A stretch of 16,102 nucleotides of DNA from NCBI GenBank assembly GCA_030064795.1, contig JASJEI010000258.1, forward strand, positions 1 through 16,102, written 5' to 3'. Made by a program: the position numbers and the translations under genes. Of the stretch, positions 1 through 8,104 are shown piece by piece. The notes beneath the pieces are model-generated. The model made no database searches. It was given only the letters and a program-made list of their open reading frames with translations, and had not been told where the DNA came from. The DNA comes from Pleurocapsa sp. MO_226.B13. Its GTDB lineage: Bacteria > Cyanobacteriota > Cyanobacteriia > Cyanobacteriales > Xenococcaceae. The first letter of the stretch is position 1. Every line of letters starts with the position of its first letter.

Positions 1-535
1 GCGGTATGTCTTTTAGGACTACGGTAACAGCACCAACACGGACGTGACTGCCGATCTTAATATTGCCAAGAATTTTCGCTCCCGCGCCGACAGTAACATT
101 ACAGCCCAAGGTGGGATGACGTTTACCGCTTTCTTTACCCGTTCCGCCAAGGGTTACACCATGGTAAAGCACACAATAATCTCCTACTACTGCGGTTTCG
201 CCGATAACTACTCCCATACCGTGGTCGATAAATACACCTTTGCCAATTACCGCCCCTGGATGAATTTCAATTCCTGTCAGGAAACGAGCAAGATGGGAAA
301 TAAAACGGGGCAAAAAGAAAACACCTAAATTGTGAAGCAAATGGGCGATGCGATAGAGAATTATTGCTTGAGGACCAGGGTAACAGATTAATACTTCCAA
401 CCAGTTACGAGCAGCTGGATCGCACCTCATAGCAATCGCATAATCTTCGATTAAAGTTTCCCAACCTTTCTTCAGGACAGCCCAGCTTTTTTGATAAGAA
501 TAAACGCTGTTCGCTAATCTGTTGTAAGCAGTCAT
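1..535 (-). CDS. cysE: Serine O-acetyltransferase, 3' end cut by window edge
   Basis: This cytosolic enzyme transfers acetyl from acetyl-CoA to L-serine, giving O-acetylserine, the committed step of cysteine synthesis. The minus frame reads without interruption from ATG (533-535) through 178 codons to the window edge. It shows the helical N-terminal domain (begins [26 protein letters not shown] near residue 50) and then the left-handed hexapeptide-repeat domain: [62 protein letters not shown]. The Asp-His of IDHG, the His of YHGVTLGG and the RHP histidine match active-site positions known for CysE. Roughly the last 50-70 residues lie outside the window. The likely SD is a weak AAGAG about 10 nt upstream of the ATG. 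It lies downstream of the cupin gene on the same strand but probably behind a terminator. The family call is very secure. Confidence 0.95.
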   Translation of the reverse strand, partial: MTAYNRLANSVYSYQKSWAVLKKGWETLIEDYAIAMRCDPAARNWLEVLICYPGPQAIILYRIAHLLHNLGVFFLPRFISHLARFLTGIEIHPGAVIGKGVFIDHGMGVVIGETAVVGDYCVLYHGVTLGGTGKESGKRHPTLGCNVTVGAGAKILGNIKIGSHVRVGAVTVVLKDIP

Positions 536-676
536 AGTTAATAAGCTCTTTACTATGGTTGTTTTTGGGTTGATAGTGATTTAGTTGCATCAATCAGAGA
601 TGCTCATTCAGTCGAGTGGGCTGAGGATACGAAAGTTGTGTTCCACTGAGCTGAAAACCGCGATCGCGGTACAGAA

Positions 677-711
677 GATTGCCTTGACAAGATCCGAATG
701 AAAAGGCAATC
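677..711 (-). terminator. Stem-loop downstream of the cupin gene, candidate terminator
   Basis: A perfect 9-bp inverted repeat (GATTGCCTT at 677-685, AAGGCAATC at 703-711) with a 17-nt loop lies 12 nt past the cupin stop codon and 142 nt before the cysE start. On the minus strand it is followed by TTCTGT, a weak U-tract. Intrinsic termination is plausible, but the long loop and poor U-run keep confidence moderate. Confidence 0.4.
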
Positions 712-723
712 CTAATTCACTTG

Positions 724-1461
724 TTATTTCGTTCTAATCGCATCGAGAACTTTGGCTGATTTTTTGCCAACAAAAGTGTTATTAAGCATGGTATGGGAAT
801 CATCAGTTGGACCGACATCAGAATCGGGATGATAGATAATGATTCTGAGGGAGTCATCAATCGCACTGAAGCTATGTAACTTGTCTTCTGGAAGACAGAA
901 GACTGTTCCCGCCTCCATCTCGAAGATTCCTTCATCCACAGTACAAGTTCCACTACCCGAAGCGACAAGCCCAATCCGCAATGAGGGATGGGTATGGGGA
1001 GTTTGGGAGATCCCTGGAGGAACGTAGAGGAAATTCAAGCAGGGTTCTCCACGTCTTAAAGGATTAATCAAAACTGTTGAAGAGCAGCCATCAATATAAT
1101 TGAGTCGCCCTAATGGTTCAATCGGCCCGCCAATTGTAAAAAGTCCAGTGTAGTTGAGGAGCGTTGCGACCAAAACTTGTCCCGAGCCATCTAAAGAAAA
1201 GTTACCTGGAACTGCGGCAAAGCTATTTTCTCGCAATAAGAACTCTCCGTTACTGCTGTTGAGGGTAACTTCGCCCTCCGAAACAAATAGAAAGTGCGTG
1301 TCCCGTTCACTCTCATTAACTTTGATAGAATTGATAACCCAACGAGCGAGGGATGGATGACCCGCCATAGTGTAGTCTAGTTTCGTCGTCTCGAGGAACT
1401 TCTGACAGTAAAACTCTTGTCTTGCTCTAGTAGCTTTGATTGTCAAAGTGGATTTTTTCAT
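724..1461 (-). CDS. Two-domain cupin protein
   Basis: This 245-residue protein appears to hold two cupin barrels. The C-terminal one is better preserved: PHTHPSLRIG at residues 155-164 gives H156 and H158, and H196 in LPEDKLHSF supplies a third possible metal ligand. The usual glutamate after the HxH pair is not visible. The N-terminal half (about 50-110; FLFVSEGEVTLNSSNGEFLL) has barrel-like strands without the histidine cluster. The tail has the pattern HPDSDVGPTDDSHTMLN, which I associate with uncharacterised bacterial cupins. I chose the ATG at 1459-1461 because AGAAGG lies 8 nt upstream; an in-frame TTG at 1512 would add 17 residues but has no SD. The substrate is unknown: it could be a small-molecule-binding cupin or a metal-dependent enzyme. 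The fold is confident, the function is not. Confidence 0.8.
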   Translation of the reverse strand: MKKSTLTIKATRARQEFYCQKFLETTKLDYTMAGHPSLARWVINSIKVNESERDTHFLFVSEGEVTLNSSNGEFLLRENSFAAVPGNFSLDGSGQVLVATLLNYTGLFTIGGPIEPLGRLNYIDGCSSTVLINPLRRGEPCLNFLYVPPGISQTPHTHPSLRIGLVASGSGTCTVDEGIFEMEAGTVFCLPEDKLHSFSAIDDSLRIIIYHPDSDVGPTDDSHTMLNNTFVGKKSAKVLDAIRTK

Positions 1462-1659
1462 GTTTCTAGCCTTCTCTAAAGTATCTCTGTGTTTTTTGCT
1501 GACATTTATCAATTACGTGGCGTTGTTTTTTTTATGCAGTTGGGTAACAAACCAGGATGCCTATGAATGACTCCGCCTCTTTAAACTTAAACAGCGATCG
1601 CGAATAACTAGGGAGGCGATCGAGAAGAAGTCGAGAAGCTGGCTGCCTGACACATTTAT

Positions 1660-1902
1660 TTGAGCAAAGCTAAACTTTTAAACACTTCAATTCCGAAAGT
1701 TACTTTTGCCGATAAGTATCCAGATATAGAGCTTGAGTTAATCATTTCCTACGAATTGCTCAATCTTTCCAAAAGAGAAGCAGATGTGGCTATTCGAGCT
1801 TGTTTTCATCCCCCAGAACATCTTGTCGGAAAACAAGTGATTCGTTGCGCTTATTTCCTCTTATTTACATGCTTACTACTCAACCAGAGCGATCGCATTT
1901 AG
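1660..1902 (+). pseudogene. LysR-type regulator effector-domain fragment
   Basis: A short frame encodes sequence typical of the start of a LysR substrate-binding domain: FADKYPDIELELIISYELLN, then LSKREADVAIRA and PPEHLVGKQV. LysR regulators are about 300 residues with an N-terminal winged HTH. Here no HTH is found upstream (the frame has a TGA stop just before it), and after PPEHLVGKQV the frame turns into unrelated residues and stops. Another frame over about 1850-1890 reads SSYLHAYYS, which may continue the domain after a frameshift. I read this as a decayed, non-functional remnant. Any original target gene cannot be inferred; the ABC exporter 76 bp downstream could be coincidental. Confidence 0.75.
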
Positions 1903-1978
1903 ATCTCCAGTAATTTACCAAGAGTCACCAAAGTCTGCTAAGTTGACAAAGATAAGCCAAATATTACAGATAGTTAAG

Positions 1979-3796
1979 ATGAATTCCCCTAAAGTCAAAC
2001 CGCCGAACCACCCTCTATCGCGACTGTTGCGCTATGGCGATAAATATCAGGCAAAGATTTGGCAAGCTGCAATCTGTTCGGTTCTCAATAAGCTATTCGA
2101 TCTTGCTCCGCCTGCGATTATTGGTGCTGCGGTGGATGTAGTGGTGCAGCAGGAAGATTCAATTGTGGCTCGCTTTGGCATTACCGATATCTTTGCTCAG
2201 TTGGTGATTTTGTCTTTAATATCGGCATTTATCTGGGCTTTAGAATCAGTCTTTGAATATGCCTATACTAGACTATGGCGGAACTTGGCACAGGACGTCC
2301 AGCATGACATTCGTTTAGATGCCTACAGTCACGTTCAAGATTTGGAATTAGCTTATTTTGAGGAACGCAGCACAGGTTCGTTACTATCTATCCTCAATGA
2401 TGATATCAACCAGCTAGAGAGATTTTTAGATGTTGGGGCAAACGAAATTATTCATGTAGTTACTACCGCCATTATCATCGGTGCTTCATTTTTTATTCTG
2501 ACTCCTAATATTGCTTGGATGGCAATTATTCCCATTCCCATTATTATCTGGGGTTCGGTAGCCTTCCAAAAATTGCTTGCGCCTCGATACGCTGAAGTGC
2601 GGGAAAAGGTCAGTATTCTGAATTCGCGGTTGGCTAATAATTTAAGCGGTATTACCACGATTAAAAGCTTTACTACCGAAAAATACGAAATCGAACGTCT
2701 GCGACAAGATAGTAACGCCTACAGACAGAGTAACCAAAAAGCGATCGCTCTATCGGCTGCTTTTATTCCTTTGATTCGGTTGGTAATTTTAGCTGGCTTT
2801 ACTGGGATCTTGCTTTACGGTGGTGTCCAAGCTGCATCGGGGGCGTTAGCTGTGGGAACTTATAGCGTGTTGGTATTTTTGACCCAAAGATTATTGTGGC
2901 CCTTAACTCGACTGGGACAAACTTTCGATCTCTATCAAAGAGCGATGGCTTCAATTACCAGGGTGATGGATTTGTTGGATACTCCCCTGGCGATCCATCC
3001 TGGAGAACAGGCCCTACCCCTAGCTGAGATTAAAGGAGAGGTAAGCCTCAATAATATTACCTTTGCCTACAACCAAAGAGAACCCGTAATTAAAAACTTA
3101 TCTTTGCATATTAGTGCAGGTCAAACTATCGCCATTGTTGGGGCGACTGGTTCGGGTAAAAGTACTCTAGTCAAGTTATTGCTACGACTATATGAAGTTC
3201 AGTCAGGCAATATTACCCTAGACGGTCAAAACATCAAAGATCTGGTGTTATGGGATCTGCGTCGGGGAATTGGTTTGGTTAGCCAAGATGTCTTTTTGTT
3301 TCACGGTACGGTAAGGGAAAATATCAGCTACGGTTCGCCAGATGCTACCATCAGTCAAATTATCGAAGCTGCTAAGATTGCCGAAGCCCATCAGTTTATT
3401 CAAGAATTACCCCAGGAATACGATACTATTGTCGGGGAAAGAGGACAAAAACTCTCTGGAGGACAAAAACAAAGAATTGCGATCGCCAGAGCGATTTTAA
3501 AAGATCCGCCAATCTTGATTTTAGACGAGGCAACATCGGCAGTAGACAACGAAACCGAAGCAGCGATCGCCCGTTCCTTAGAAAAAATCACCCAAAATCG
3601 AACTACAATTGCGATCGCTCATCGATTATCTACTATCAGACACTCCGATTGCATCTATGTCATGGATTATGGTCAGTTAATTGAAAAAGGTACTCATGAA
3701 GAACTATTGGCTCAAGATGGCGCGTACGCTAGCCTCTGGCGGGTACAAACAGGCGAAAGACGACAATCAACAGCCCCCAGTCACCAAACTATCTAA
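1979..3796 (+). CDS. ABC exporter half-transporter (fused permease and ATPase, MsbA-like)
   Basis: This inner-membrane exporter subunit carries an N-terminal type-1 ABC transmembrane domain (about residues 20-330, several hydrophobic helices) fused to a C-terminal nucleotide-binding domain. From the ATG, the NBD shows Walker [10 protein letters not shown] (about 388), Q-loop LVSQDVF, signature LSGGQKQR (about 492), Walker [13 protein letters not shown] (about 512-523) and the H-loop IAIAHRLST. All catalytic motifs are intact, so it should work as a homodimer or with a partner half-transporter. The substrate cannot be read from sequence; lipid, peptide or drug export are typical. At about 605 residues it is full length. 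An in-frame TTG at 1943 lies inside TTGACA and has no SD, so I prefer the ATG at 1979, though its own SD is weak. It is convergent with the CHAD remnant 31 bp away. Confidence 0.93.
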   Translation: MNSPKVKPPNHPLSRLLRYGDKYQAKIWQAAICSVLNKLFDLAPPAIIGAAVDVVVQQEDSIVARFGITDIFAQLVILSLISAFIWALESVFEYAYTRLWRNLAQDVQHDIRLDAYSHVQDLELAYFEERSTGSLLSILNDDINQLERFLDVGANEIIHVVTTAIIIGASFFILTPNIAWMAIIPIPIIIWGSVAFQKLLAPRYAEVREKVSILNSRLANNLSGITTIKSFTTEKYEIERLRQDSNAYRQSNQKAIALSAAFIPLIRLVILAGFTGILLYGGVQAASGALAVGTYSVLVFLTQRLLWPLTRLGQTFDLYQRAMASITRVMDLLDTPLAIHPGEQALPLAEIKGEVSLNNITFAYNQREPVIKNLSLHISAGQTIAIVGATGSGKSTLVKLLLRLYEVQSGNITLDGQNIKDLVLWDLRRGIGLVSQDVFLFHGTVRENISYGSPDATISQIIEAAKIAEAHQFIQELPQEYDTIVGERGQKLSGGQKQRIAIARAILKDPPILILDEATSAVDNETEAAIARSLEKITQNRTTIAIAHRLSTIRHSDCIYVMDYGQLIEKGTHEELLAQDGAYASLWRVQTGERRQSTAPSHQTI

Positions 3797-3827
3797 TTAA
3801 GTAGATCTACTGAGCTTTCGTTATCAG

Positions 3828-4211
3828 TTAAGGAGAAAATTCACTTTTGCAAGCTCTGCGATCTTGTTTCCCAGAGCGTTGTATTTCGTTGCCAAATGTC
3901 GAATAAGCAGTTAGAGTAACTTCTCCTTTGTCTTTAATTCGTACTAAACTATCCCTTAGTTCTGCCAGAGTGCGACCTAAATCGCGGAAACGGGCATTTG
4001 CTTGTTTGTAGGTTTCCTTACCCAAGCGATCGCGTACCAAACGAATAACTGCTCTAGTTTTCTTTAATCTTTTCCTAGCTTGATGTACTGCTTCATCAAC
4101 CCCAAGCTCTTCTGTAGCAGCCAATTCCCCGATTGCTTTTTCTATTTGCTCGGTGGCAATTCTGTTGATTGCTTGTGGTAGGGATTCGTGGGCTTGGAGT
4201 CGATAGGTCAT
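3828..4211 (-). pseudogene. Truncated CHAD-domain protein
   Basis: The first 90 or so of 127 residues match the start of a CHAD domain, a basic helical domain associated with polyphosphate. MTYRLQAHESLPQAINRIAT opens it, and VHQARKRLKKTRAVIRLVRD (about residues 42-61) holds the conserved His/Arg/Lys cluster, followed by ARFRDLGRTLAELRDSL. CHAD domains usually run about 250-300 residues. Here the similarity ends near residue 92 and the last 35 residues (KGEVTLTAYSTFGNEIQRSG onward) do not look like CHAD. A different frame in the tail reads ALGNKIAELAK, which may be residual sequence. I infer a 3' deletion or rearrangement next to the convergent ABC gene. A short functional protein is possible but less likely. 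The ATG lies inside a heptad repeat and has no SD. Confidence 0.75.
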
Positions 4212-4227
4212 TGGTCAAAAGTCAAAA
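4207..4227. repeat. Heptad short tandem repeat (three units)
   Basis: Three consecutive 7-nt units (GTCATTG, GTCAAAA, GTCAAAA) overlap the start codon of the CHAD remnant; GGTCAAAAG recurs alone near 4271. This is the heptanucleotide STRR type known from cyanobacteria and belongs with the larger tracts at 9.2-11.3 kb. Confidence 0.65.
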
Positions 4228-4744
4228 GTTCTACGGTAAATTACCTCGAAACATTTTCTTAAATGCCCCTAGGTCAAAAGTTGTTATGAAGCTTTATTCT
4301 CCAGTCCTAAGTCAAACCACTTTCGATAGATAGATAACCTGAGTTCTGAATAGGCGGAAAACTCGATCGCACAATTAATTGAAAATGCAAGTCTTTTTAA
4401 GTTAAATCCGATGACTGAGTTAAATTTTTATGATTAAAAGGCTTAGAAACTGTTTGTCAAGTAAATCTTAAAAACCAAAAAAGTGGGTAGGTAGGGATAT
4501 AGGGAGTATTAGTCCCCAAATCCCCAAGTCCCCTTCCAAGCGGTAAAATTCCAATAGATATGCAGTTTAATTTTTTGTTTACAAACACTCTCTTATGGTT
4601 ATAAATTAATAACTTATATTCATCATTCAGAATTTGGTTTCGGAAATTTTTTTGAGGTCGATTTTTTTGATAGACTGTTCGGCGATCGCCTTGGGTACAG
4701 GAGATAGTGACCGTCGAATCCAATGGCGGAAGCCGAGGGCTTGA

Positions 4745-4765
4745 GGCGCGAATCTAATTCGCGCC
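4745..4765. repeat. Perfect palindromic hairpin, REP-like
   Basis: GGCGCGAAT and ATTCGCGCC flank a 3-nt loop (CTA), giving a 9-bp GC-rich stem. Its tight loop and isolation in a non-coding region suggest a dispersed palindromic repeat. A 61-codon minus-strand frame runs through it (GARIRFAPQ is translated from the palindrome), but that is better explained as a by-product of the repeat. There is no T-tract on either side, so a terminator is not supported. Confidence 0.55.
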
Positions 4766-5003
4766 CCCATACATTGTCCGTTCTGGCTATCACTCGCCAG
4801 GGGACGCGCCATTTCCCGTCTCTCTTCTTAGATGCAGGTAGACTAGGGTGAAATTAGGATGGGATATAGATCGCCTTCACTCAAGTCTGAATAATTTTTT
4901 TAGACTAAACATAGGGTAGATTAACCGAATTTGCTGTTACTTTCAGCAACTCACGTCATGAATAAAGGGCTTCGCCCAGCTCTTAGCTCTTAGCTACGAT
5001 CGA

Positions 5004-5022
5004 ATAGAGTCTTAAACTCTAT
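5004..5022. repeat. Small inverted repeat
   Basis: ATAGAGT and ACTCTAT are separated by 5 nt (CTTAA), a perfect 7-bp stem. A directly repeated AGCTCTT (two copies) lies just upstream at about 4979-4992. No adjacent gene suggests a role. Confidence 0.4.
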
Positions 5023-5312
5023 GAGAATAGCGACGATCGCGATCGCCAACAGTGCAAAATACATATTCTCCCTGACAATGTATTGGCTGCATAGATTGCA
5101 ATAAGGTATTGAGATTAGTTTCACCTGGCATGAACTTTATTTTCAGAATATTTTTGGTATGAATTTTATTCGGAAGATCTTAGGCGATCGCGGCTTTTGA
5201 AGGATGTTTGGCGATCGCGCCTATCGAATCAAAACGTATAGCAACCTAACTATAGATTAGGACATCTCTTAAATCTCTCTGCGCGGACAATTTAAACTTT
5301 TGAGCGCGGGGG

Positions 5313-5333
5313 ATGCGCCACCTGAGGGCGCAT
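5313..5333. repeat. Hairpin with flanking repeat module
   Basis: ATGCGCC and GGCGCAT flank a 7-nt loop, a perfect 7-bp GC-rich stem. It leads straight into the module CCAACCGCGCTGTTGAGG (5336-5353), then GGTTTCCTC and GCCATGTCC (5352-5373), all of which recur in permuted order near 5505-5538. It looks like part of a dispersed repeat family. Confidence 0.45.
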
Positions 5334-5504
5334 ATCCAACCGCGCTGTTGAGGTTTCCTCAAAAGCCATGTCCTTGTCTTTGCGTCTTTGCGTGAAATAA
5401 ATATCAACTGTCTTAACCTTTACTTCGACTGCTATATCTTGAGTGCGAGGGACGGCGGTTGCGGTTGCGATCGCTTGTCGTCAGACTAAGCAAGTCGAAG
5501 ACTC

Positions 5505-5538
5505 GGTTTCCTCGCCATGTCCAATCGCGCTGTTGAAG
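5505..5538. repeat. Second copy of the CGCGCTGTTGA / GCCATGTCC module
   Basis: GGTTTCCTC (5505-5513), GCCATGTCC (5514-5522) and CCAATCGCGCTGTTGA (5521-5536) repeat, in rotated order, the elements at 5336-5373. The permuted arrangement suggests the two are cuts from a longer tandem or dispersed repeat. Confidence 0.45.
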
Positions 5539-5564
5539 ACTCCTGATTTGAAACTGAATGCGAT

Positions 5565-6032
5565 TTAACTAAATTCTCCAGGGTGTAAACCAAGCCATTT
5601 GTCCCCTTCTAACTGCACGATCGCCAAGTTACAGGGTTCATCTCCTACCGTACCAGATAGATGTCCTTGAAGTCCTTGGGCATTGGGTTTGGTGTTTTGA
5701 TCTCCGCCAAAAGAAACTTCTCCTACCCCCATTTCGACTCTTACCCCATCCATTGTTTTGACAAACCATTTTCCCGACAGGGGAATAATCCATTGGGGTT
5801 GAGGATTTTCGTGCCATTCTCCTACCCAACCTACAGGTAATTGTGCGAAAACAATCTTAGCTTCAGCACTCATTAATCTATTATTCCATTGTGGTGCAGC
5901 ATCTCCTCCCATGCTTTCTGATTCAAAGTTAGTTAACTGGCATTGAGTTTGGTGACTAACGCCATCATCATCCGTCCAAACGTGCCAGTAAGTAAATTGG
6001 GGTTTTGTCTTTTGAGTTTCGGTTTGATTCAT
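5565..6032 (-). CDS. Small cupin-domain protein
   Basis: This 155-residue, single-barrel protein has cupin-like features: VGEWHENPQPQWIIPLSGKW (residues 70-89) resembles cupin motif 1, with H74, E75 and glutamines in place of the usual second histidine, and MGVGEVSFGGDQN (101-113) starts the second motif; H124 follows. The partial metal-ligand set means metal binding is uncertain. I chose the ATG at 6030-6032; an in-frame TTG at 6047 would add only five residues and neither start has a clear SD. It is last in a minus-strand run behind the VOC gene (50-bp gap) and the CDGSH gene, so co-transcription is possible. Its function is unknown; related proteins are annotated only as cupin-domain proteins. 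Confidence 0.72.
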   Translation of the reverse strand: MNQTETQKTKPQFTYWHVWTDDDGVSHQTQCQLTNFESESMGGDAAPQWNNRLMSAEAKIVFAQLPVGWVGEWHENPQPQWIIPLSGKWFVKTMDGVRVEMGVGEVSFGGDQNTKPNAQGLQGHLSGTVGDEPCNLAIVQLEGDKWLGLHPGEFS

Positions 6033-6082
6033 GTTTTTAACGTGCAAAATTTAGACTATCCCAATAAAATCTAGACTCATCG

Positions 6083-6493
6083 CTATTCTGCACCAGTCAT
6101 TTCACCCATCTGATTGAGTTCGATTAAATTTCCTTCGGGATCGCGGATCAAGGCTAATTTCATCCCCCAGTCAGGAACGTTCCAAGGTGGACTGATAATT
6201 TCTACGCCTTTTTCGCGGAGATATTGACAAGCTTCTTCTACATCATCTACTTGAAAACTCAAGGCAATGCGATCGCTTTTTGGTTCAAACGAGAAACTAG
6301 TTTTAGTTCCCAAGTATTCTTGGATTTTGTCTCGATCTAGTAAGGTTAATTTGACTTTGCCATTGGTTAACTCGACATAAGTATCGATTTCGGAAATAAA
6401 TGTTGCTTCGAGTCCCAAGATATCGTGGTAAAACTTATAGCAAGCTTGATAGTCTTTAACGTGGAGTCTGGTATACGTATATTGAAATTTCAT
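6083..6493 (-). CDS. VOC-superfamily (glyoxalase/bleomycin-resistance fold) protein
   Basis: The 136-residue protein shows the paired beta-alpha-beta-beta-beta modules of the vicinal-oxygen-chelate fold. Module 1 has TRLHVKDYQACYKFYHDILG (8-27) and YVELTNGKVKL; module 2 has RIALSFQVDDVEEACQYLRE (75-94), RDPEGNLIEL (118-127). Of the four usual metal ligands, H11, E41 and E125 are visible, while the third (usually His at the start of module 2, as in HIAF) aligns to A77. It may therefore bind metal differently or act non-catalytically, as in some bleomycin-binding-like proteins. The substrate is unknown. It lies 73 bp after the CDGSH gene on the same strand. Fold confidence is high, function low. 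Confidence 0.85.
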   Translation of the reverse strand: MKFQYTYTRLHVKDYQACYKFYHDILGLEATFISEIDTYVELTNGKVKLTLLDRDKIQEYLGTKTSFSFEPKSDRIALSFQVDDVEEACQYLREKGVEIISPPWNVPDWGMKLALIRDPEGNLIELNQMGEMTGAE

Positions 6494-6566
6494 TCCTTTT
6501 GTTACCTAATATTTCTTTGTCTGACGATCTTGAGGAAATAAGACCGCTTTCTTTCGAGAAGGGATC

Positions 6567-6776
6567 TTACTCTTTTGCTGCTCTTACTTCGGATTCAAAG
6601 CCAATTTTTCTGTGGTTTCCATTACAGAAGGGCATAGTACCAGAAGATCCACAACGACACAATGCGATCGCCTTTTGGTCGGTATTAAATTCGTTTCCTT
6701 CGGCATCCACAATCGATACATCTCCCTGTACTATATATGGCCCATTATCTTTAACTGTAATAGTTACATCAGACAT
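6567..6776 (-). CDS. CDGSH-type iron-sulfur (mitoNEET-like) small protein
   Basis: This 69-residue protein carries one CDGSH motif: C40-R-C42, S45, P49, C51-N-G-N-H55, matching C-x-C-x2-(S/T)-x3-P-x-C-D-G-(S/T)-H except that Asp52 is Asn and Ser54 is Asn. The three Cys and one His that ligate the [2Fe-2S] cluster are all present, so cluster binding is expected. The N-terminal VTITVKDNGPYIVQGDVSI is the usual beta lead-in of bacterial single-motif members. A strong AGGAG (6784-6788) stands 7 nt before the ATG, making this the best-supported start in the window. It is probably the first gene of a run with the VOC and cupin genes. Redox or cluster-transfer roles are typical of the family; the partner is unknown. 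Confidence 0.92.
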   Translation of the reverse strand: MSDVTITVKDNGPYIVQGDVSIVDAEGNEFNTDQKAIALCRCGSSGTMPFCNGNHRKIGFESEVRAAKE

Positions 6777-6783
6777 ATATTTT

Positions 6784-6788
6784 CTCCT
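6784..6788 (-). promoter_or_regulatory. Strong ribosome-binding site of the CDGSH gene
   Basis: AGGAG on the minus strand, 7 nt upstream of ATG 6776, fixes the start of the CDGSH gene. Confidence 0.75.
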
Positions 6789-7071
6789 GAGTAAAAATGT
6801 TTAGCGATTTATGTAGTCGAGCCAAAACTCTGGCAGCTTTGCCAACTCTGCATTTGCTGTTATAAGGTCAAATTCTATTATTAATCTTCTCTTCTACGGA
6901 GAAAAAAGACATATTTCCTCAGAGATATCTTTAGATTTTAGGAAGCGTCCGATCTAATCTCAAGCCTGGGGTAGATGTAATTTTGGTAAGACTTTGACTA
7001 TTAAAAAGGTGTAGATAGTAGAAAAAAAATGAACATACCAGCCGATATTAGTGAACTTTGGGAAGGTTTAG
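6789..7071. other. Spacer between CDGSH gene and apgM remnant
   Basis: This AT-rich spacer must hold the CDGSH promoter (minus strand), but I cannot place its boxes convincingly. A 15-codon ORF (MNIPADISELWEGLE, 7029-7076) overlaps the broken edge of apgM by a few bases. It may be the head of another truncated gene; it matches nothing I know. Confidence 0.45.
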
Positions 7072-7941
7072 AATGAGGACGGTAAAATAAGCGATCGCCG
7101 TGCGGGTAGAATTGCCACAGAATTAAATAAATCTCTTTGTCAGAAGATTCGCCAGAAGGTAAAACTTGATTTTGAAGGCGAGTTTTTCTTTGAAACCGTG
7201 AGCGAACATCGAGCCGTCTTGGTACTGCGGGGTCAGGATTTGGGTGGAGATCTTAATGATACCGATCCGCAAAACACGGGAGTAGAACCCAAACCACCCC
7301 AGGCCAATTCTAAAGCTTCAGAGAAAACAGCTCAACTGATCGGCTCTTTTATCGAACAGGTAAAACAAACACTAGCGGATGAATCTCCAGCTAATATGGT
7401 TTTGCTCAGGGGATTTGAGCAATATCATCCCTTACCCAGTTTGCGCGATCGCTTTAAGCTCAAAGGTGTCTGTATTGCCGATTATCCGATGTATCGCGGT
7501 GTCAGTCGTCTTTTGGGTATGGAGGTTTTGTCGCGTCCAGGCGGTATGGAAAAACGATTTCAAGCCCTTGCAGACTGCTATGGTGAAGACTATGATTTTT
7601 ACTTTCTCCACGTCAAAAAAACCGATAGTTATGGAGAAGATGCGGATTTCGATCATAAGGTGGAACTGATCGAAGCAGTCGATCGCCTGATCCCTCAAGT
7701 GACCGAACTCGAACCAGAGGTTTTAATCGTAACTGCCGATCATTCTACTCCAGCAATTATGGGCAGACATAGTTGGCATCCCGTCCCCGTAATGCTTCGG
7801 GCAAAAACGGCTAAAGTAGACCCCGTAGCTAGCTTTGATGAATATGCTTGCCTACATGGTTCTCTAGGTACGCGCCCAGGCACTCATTTGATGGGATTGG
7901 CATTGGCTAATGCCGGTAGATTACAAAAATTTGGGGCATGA
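7072..7941 (+). pseudogene. apgM: 5'-truncated archaeal-type phosphoglycerate mutase
   Basis: The open frame reads as the last ~290 residues of a cofactor-independent, ApgM-type phosphoglycerate mutase (3-PG to 2-PG; usual length about 400). It starts abruptly after a TAG (7069-7071) with NEDGKISDRRAGRIATELN, then EHRAVLVLRGQDLGGDLNDT, RGVSRLLGMEV, YDFYFLHVKKTDSYGEDADF, VLIVTADHSTPAIMGRHSW and the family's terminal KFGA. The N-terminal ~110-120 residues, which carry the first metal-site aspartate (VLDGLGD type) and the catalytic serine region (SDTAHLSIFGYDP type), are absent, and I find no such coding in 6777-7071. A GTG at 7198 could start 247 residues, but without SD and without half the active site. 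I infer a pseudogene from a 5' deletion or rearrangement. A 15-residue ORF (7029-7076) precedes the junction. Confidence 0.85.
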
Positions 7942-8104
7942 TTTTTATAGTAGAAACGTACCACCTCTCCACCTTGGGAAAAATTACGCGCTCAAGATTC
8001 GCCTGTAAAGGAATATTAATTTAAAATAAAAGAGGATTATAAATTCGGAACATTCGTTTACAATCTCTCGTTTTTAATTGAGAGAAAAATCAAGGTAGTT
8101 ATAG

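Larger units (their letters stand above)
4212..5564. other. 1.35-kb gene-poor spacer
   Basis: I find no convincing gene here on either strand. The longest frames (4457-4723 and 4627-4812, minus) lack recognisable domains and the second coincides with a perfect palindrome. The stretch holds a G/A- and C-rich low-complexity patch (about 4486-4536), the hairpins at 4745-4765, 5004-5022 and 5313-5333, two related repeat modules around 5336-5373 and 5501-5546, and HIP1 sites (for example around 4682, 5184 and 5212). It could contain an undetected small RNA, but nothing in the sequence singles one out. Confidence 0.6.

Noticed and set aside
44..328. 94-codon plus-strand ORF at the left edge
   Set aside because: It is antisense to cysE, whose hexapeptide repeats are unmistakable.
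684..689. TTGACA promoter-like hexamer upstream of cysE region
   Set aside because: It lies in the loop edge of the terminator-like stem and on the wrong strand for cysE.
839..1360. Plus-strand ORFs within the cupin gene
   Set aside because: They are complements of a well-supported cupin reading frame and have no domain similarity.
1943..1978. TTG start extending the ABC exporter by 12 residues
   Set aside because: No SD; the TTG is in TTGACA, and type-1 exporters commonly begin close to the ATG at 1979. I also could not pair the TTGACA with a -10 box, so no promoter is claimed.
3800..3811. 12-bp perfect palindrome AGTAGATCTACT between convergent genes
   Set aside because: With no loop and no T-tract it is not a convincing terminator; AT-rich short palindromes arise by chance.
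4457..4723. 88-codon minus-strand ORF
   Set aside because: It covers low-complexity C- and A-rich sequence and has no recognisable domain or RBS.
4627..4812. 61-codon minus-strand ORF (starts MARPLASDSQNGQ)
   Set aside because: It runs through the perfect palindrome at 4745-4765, has no SD or known domain, and looks like translated repeat DNA.
6499..6804. 101-codon plus-strand ORF
   Set aside because: It is antisense to the clear CDGSH gene; its sequence is the complement of that gene.
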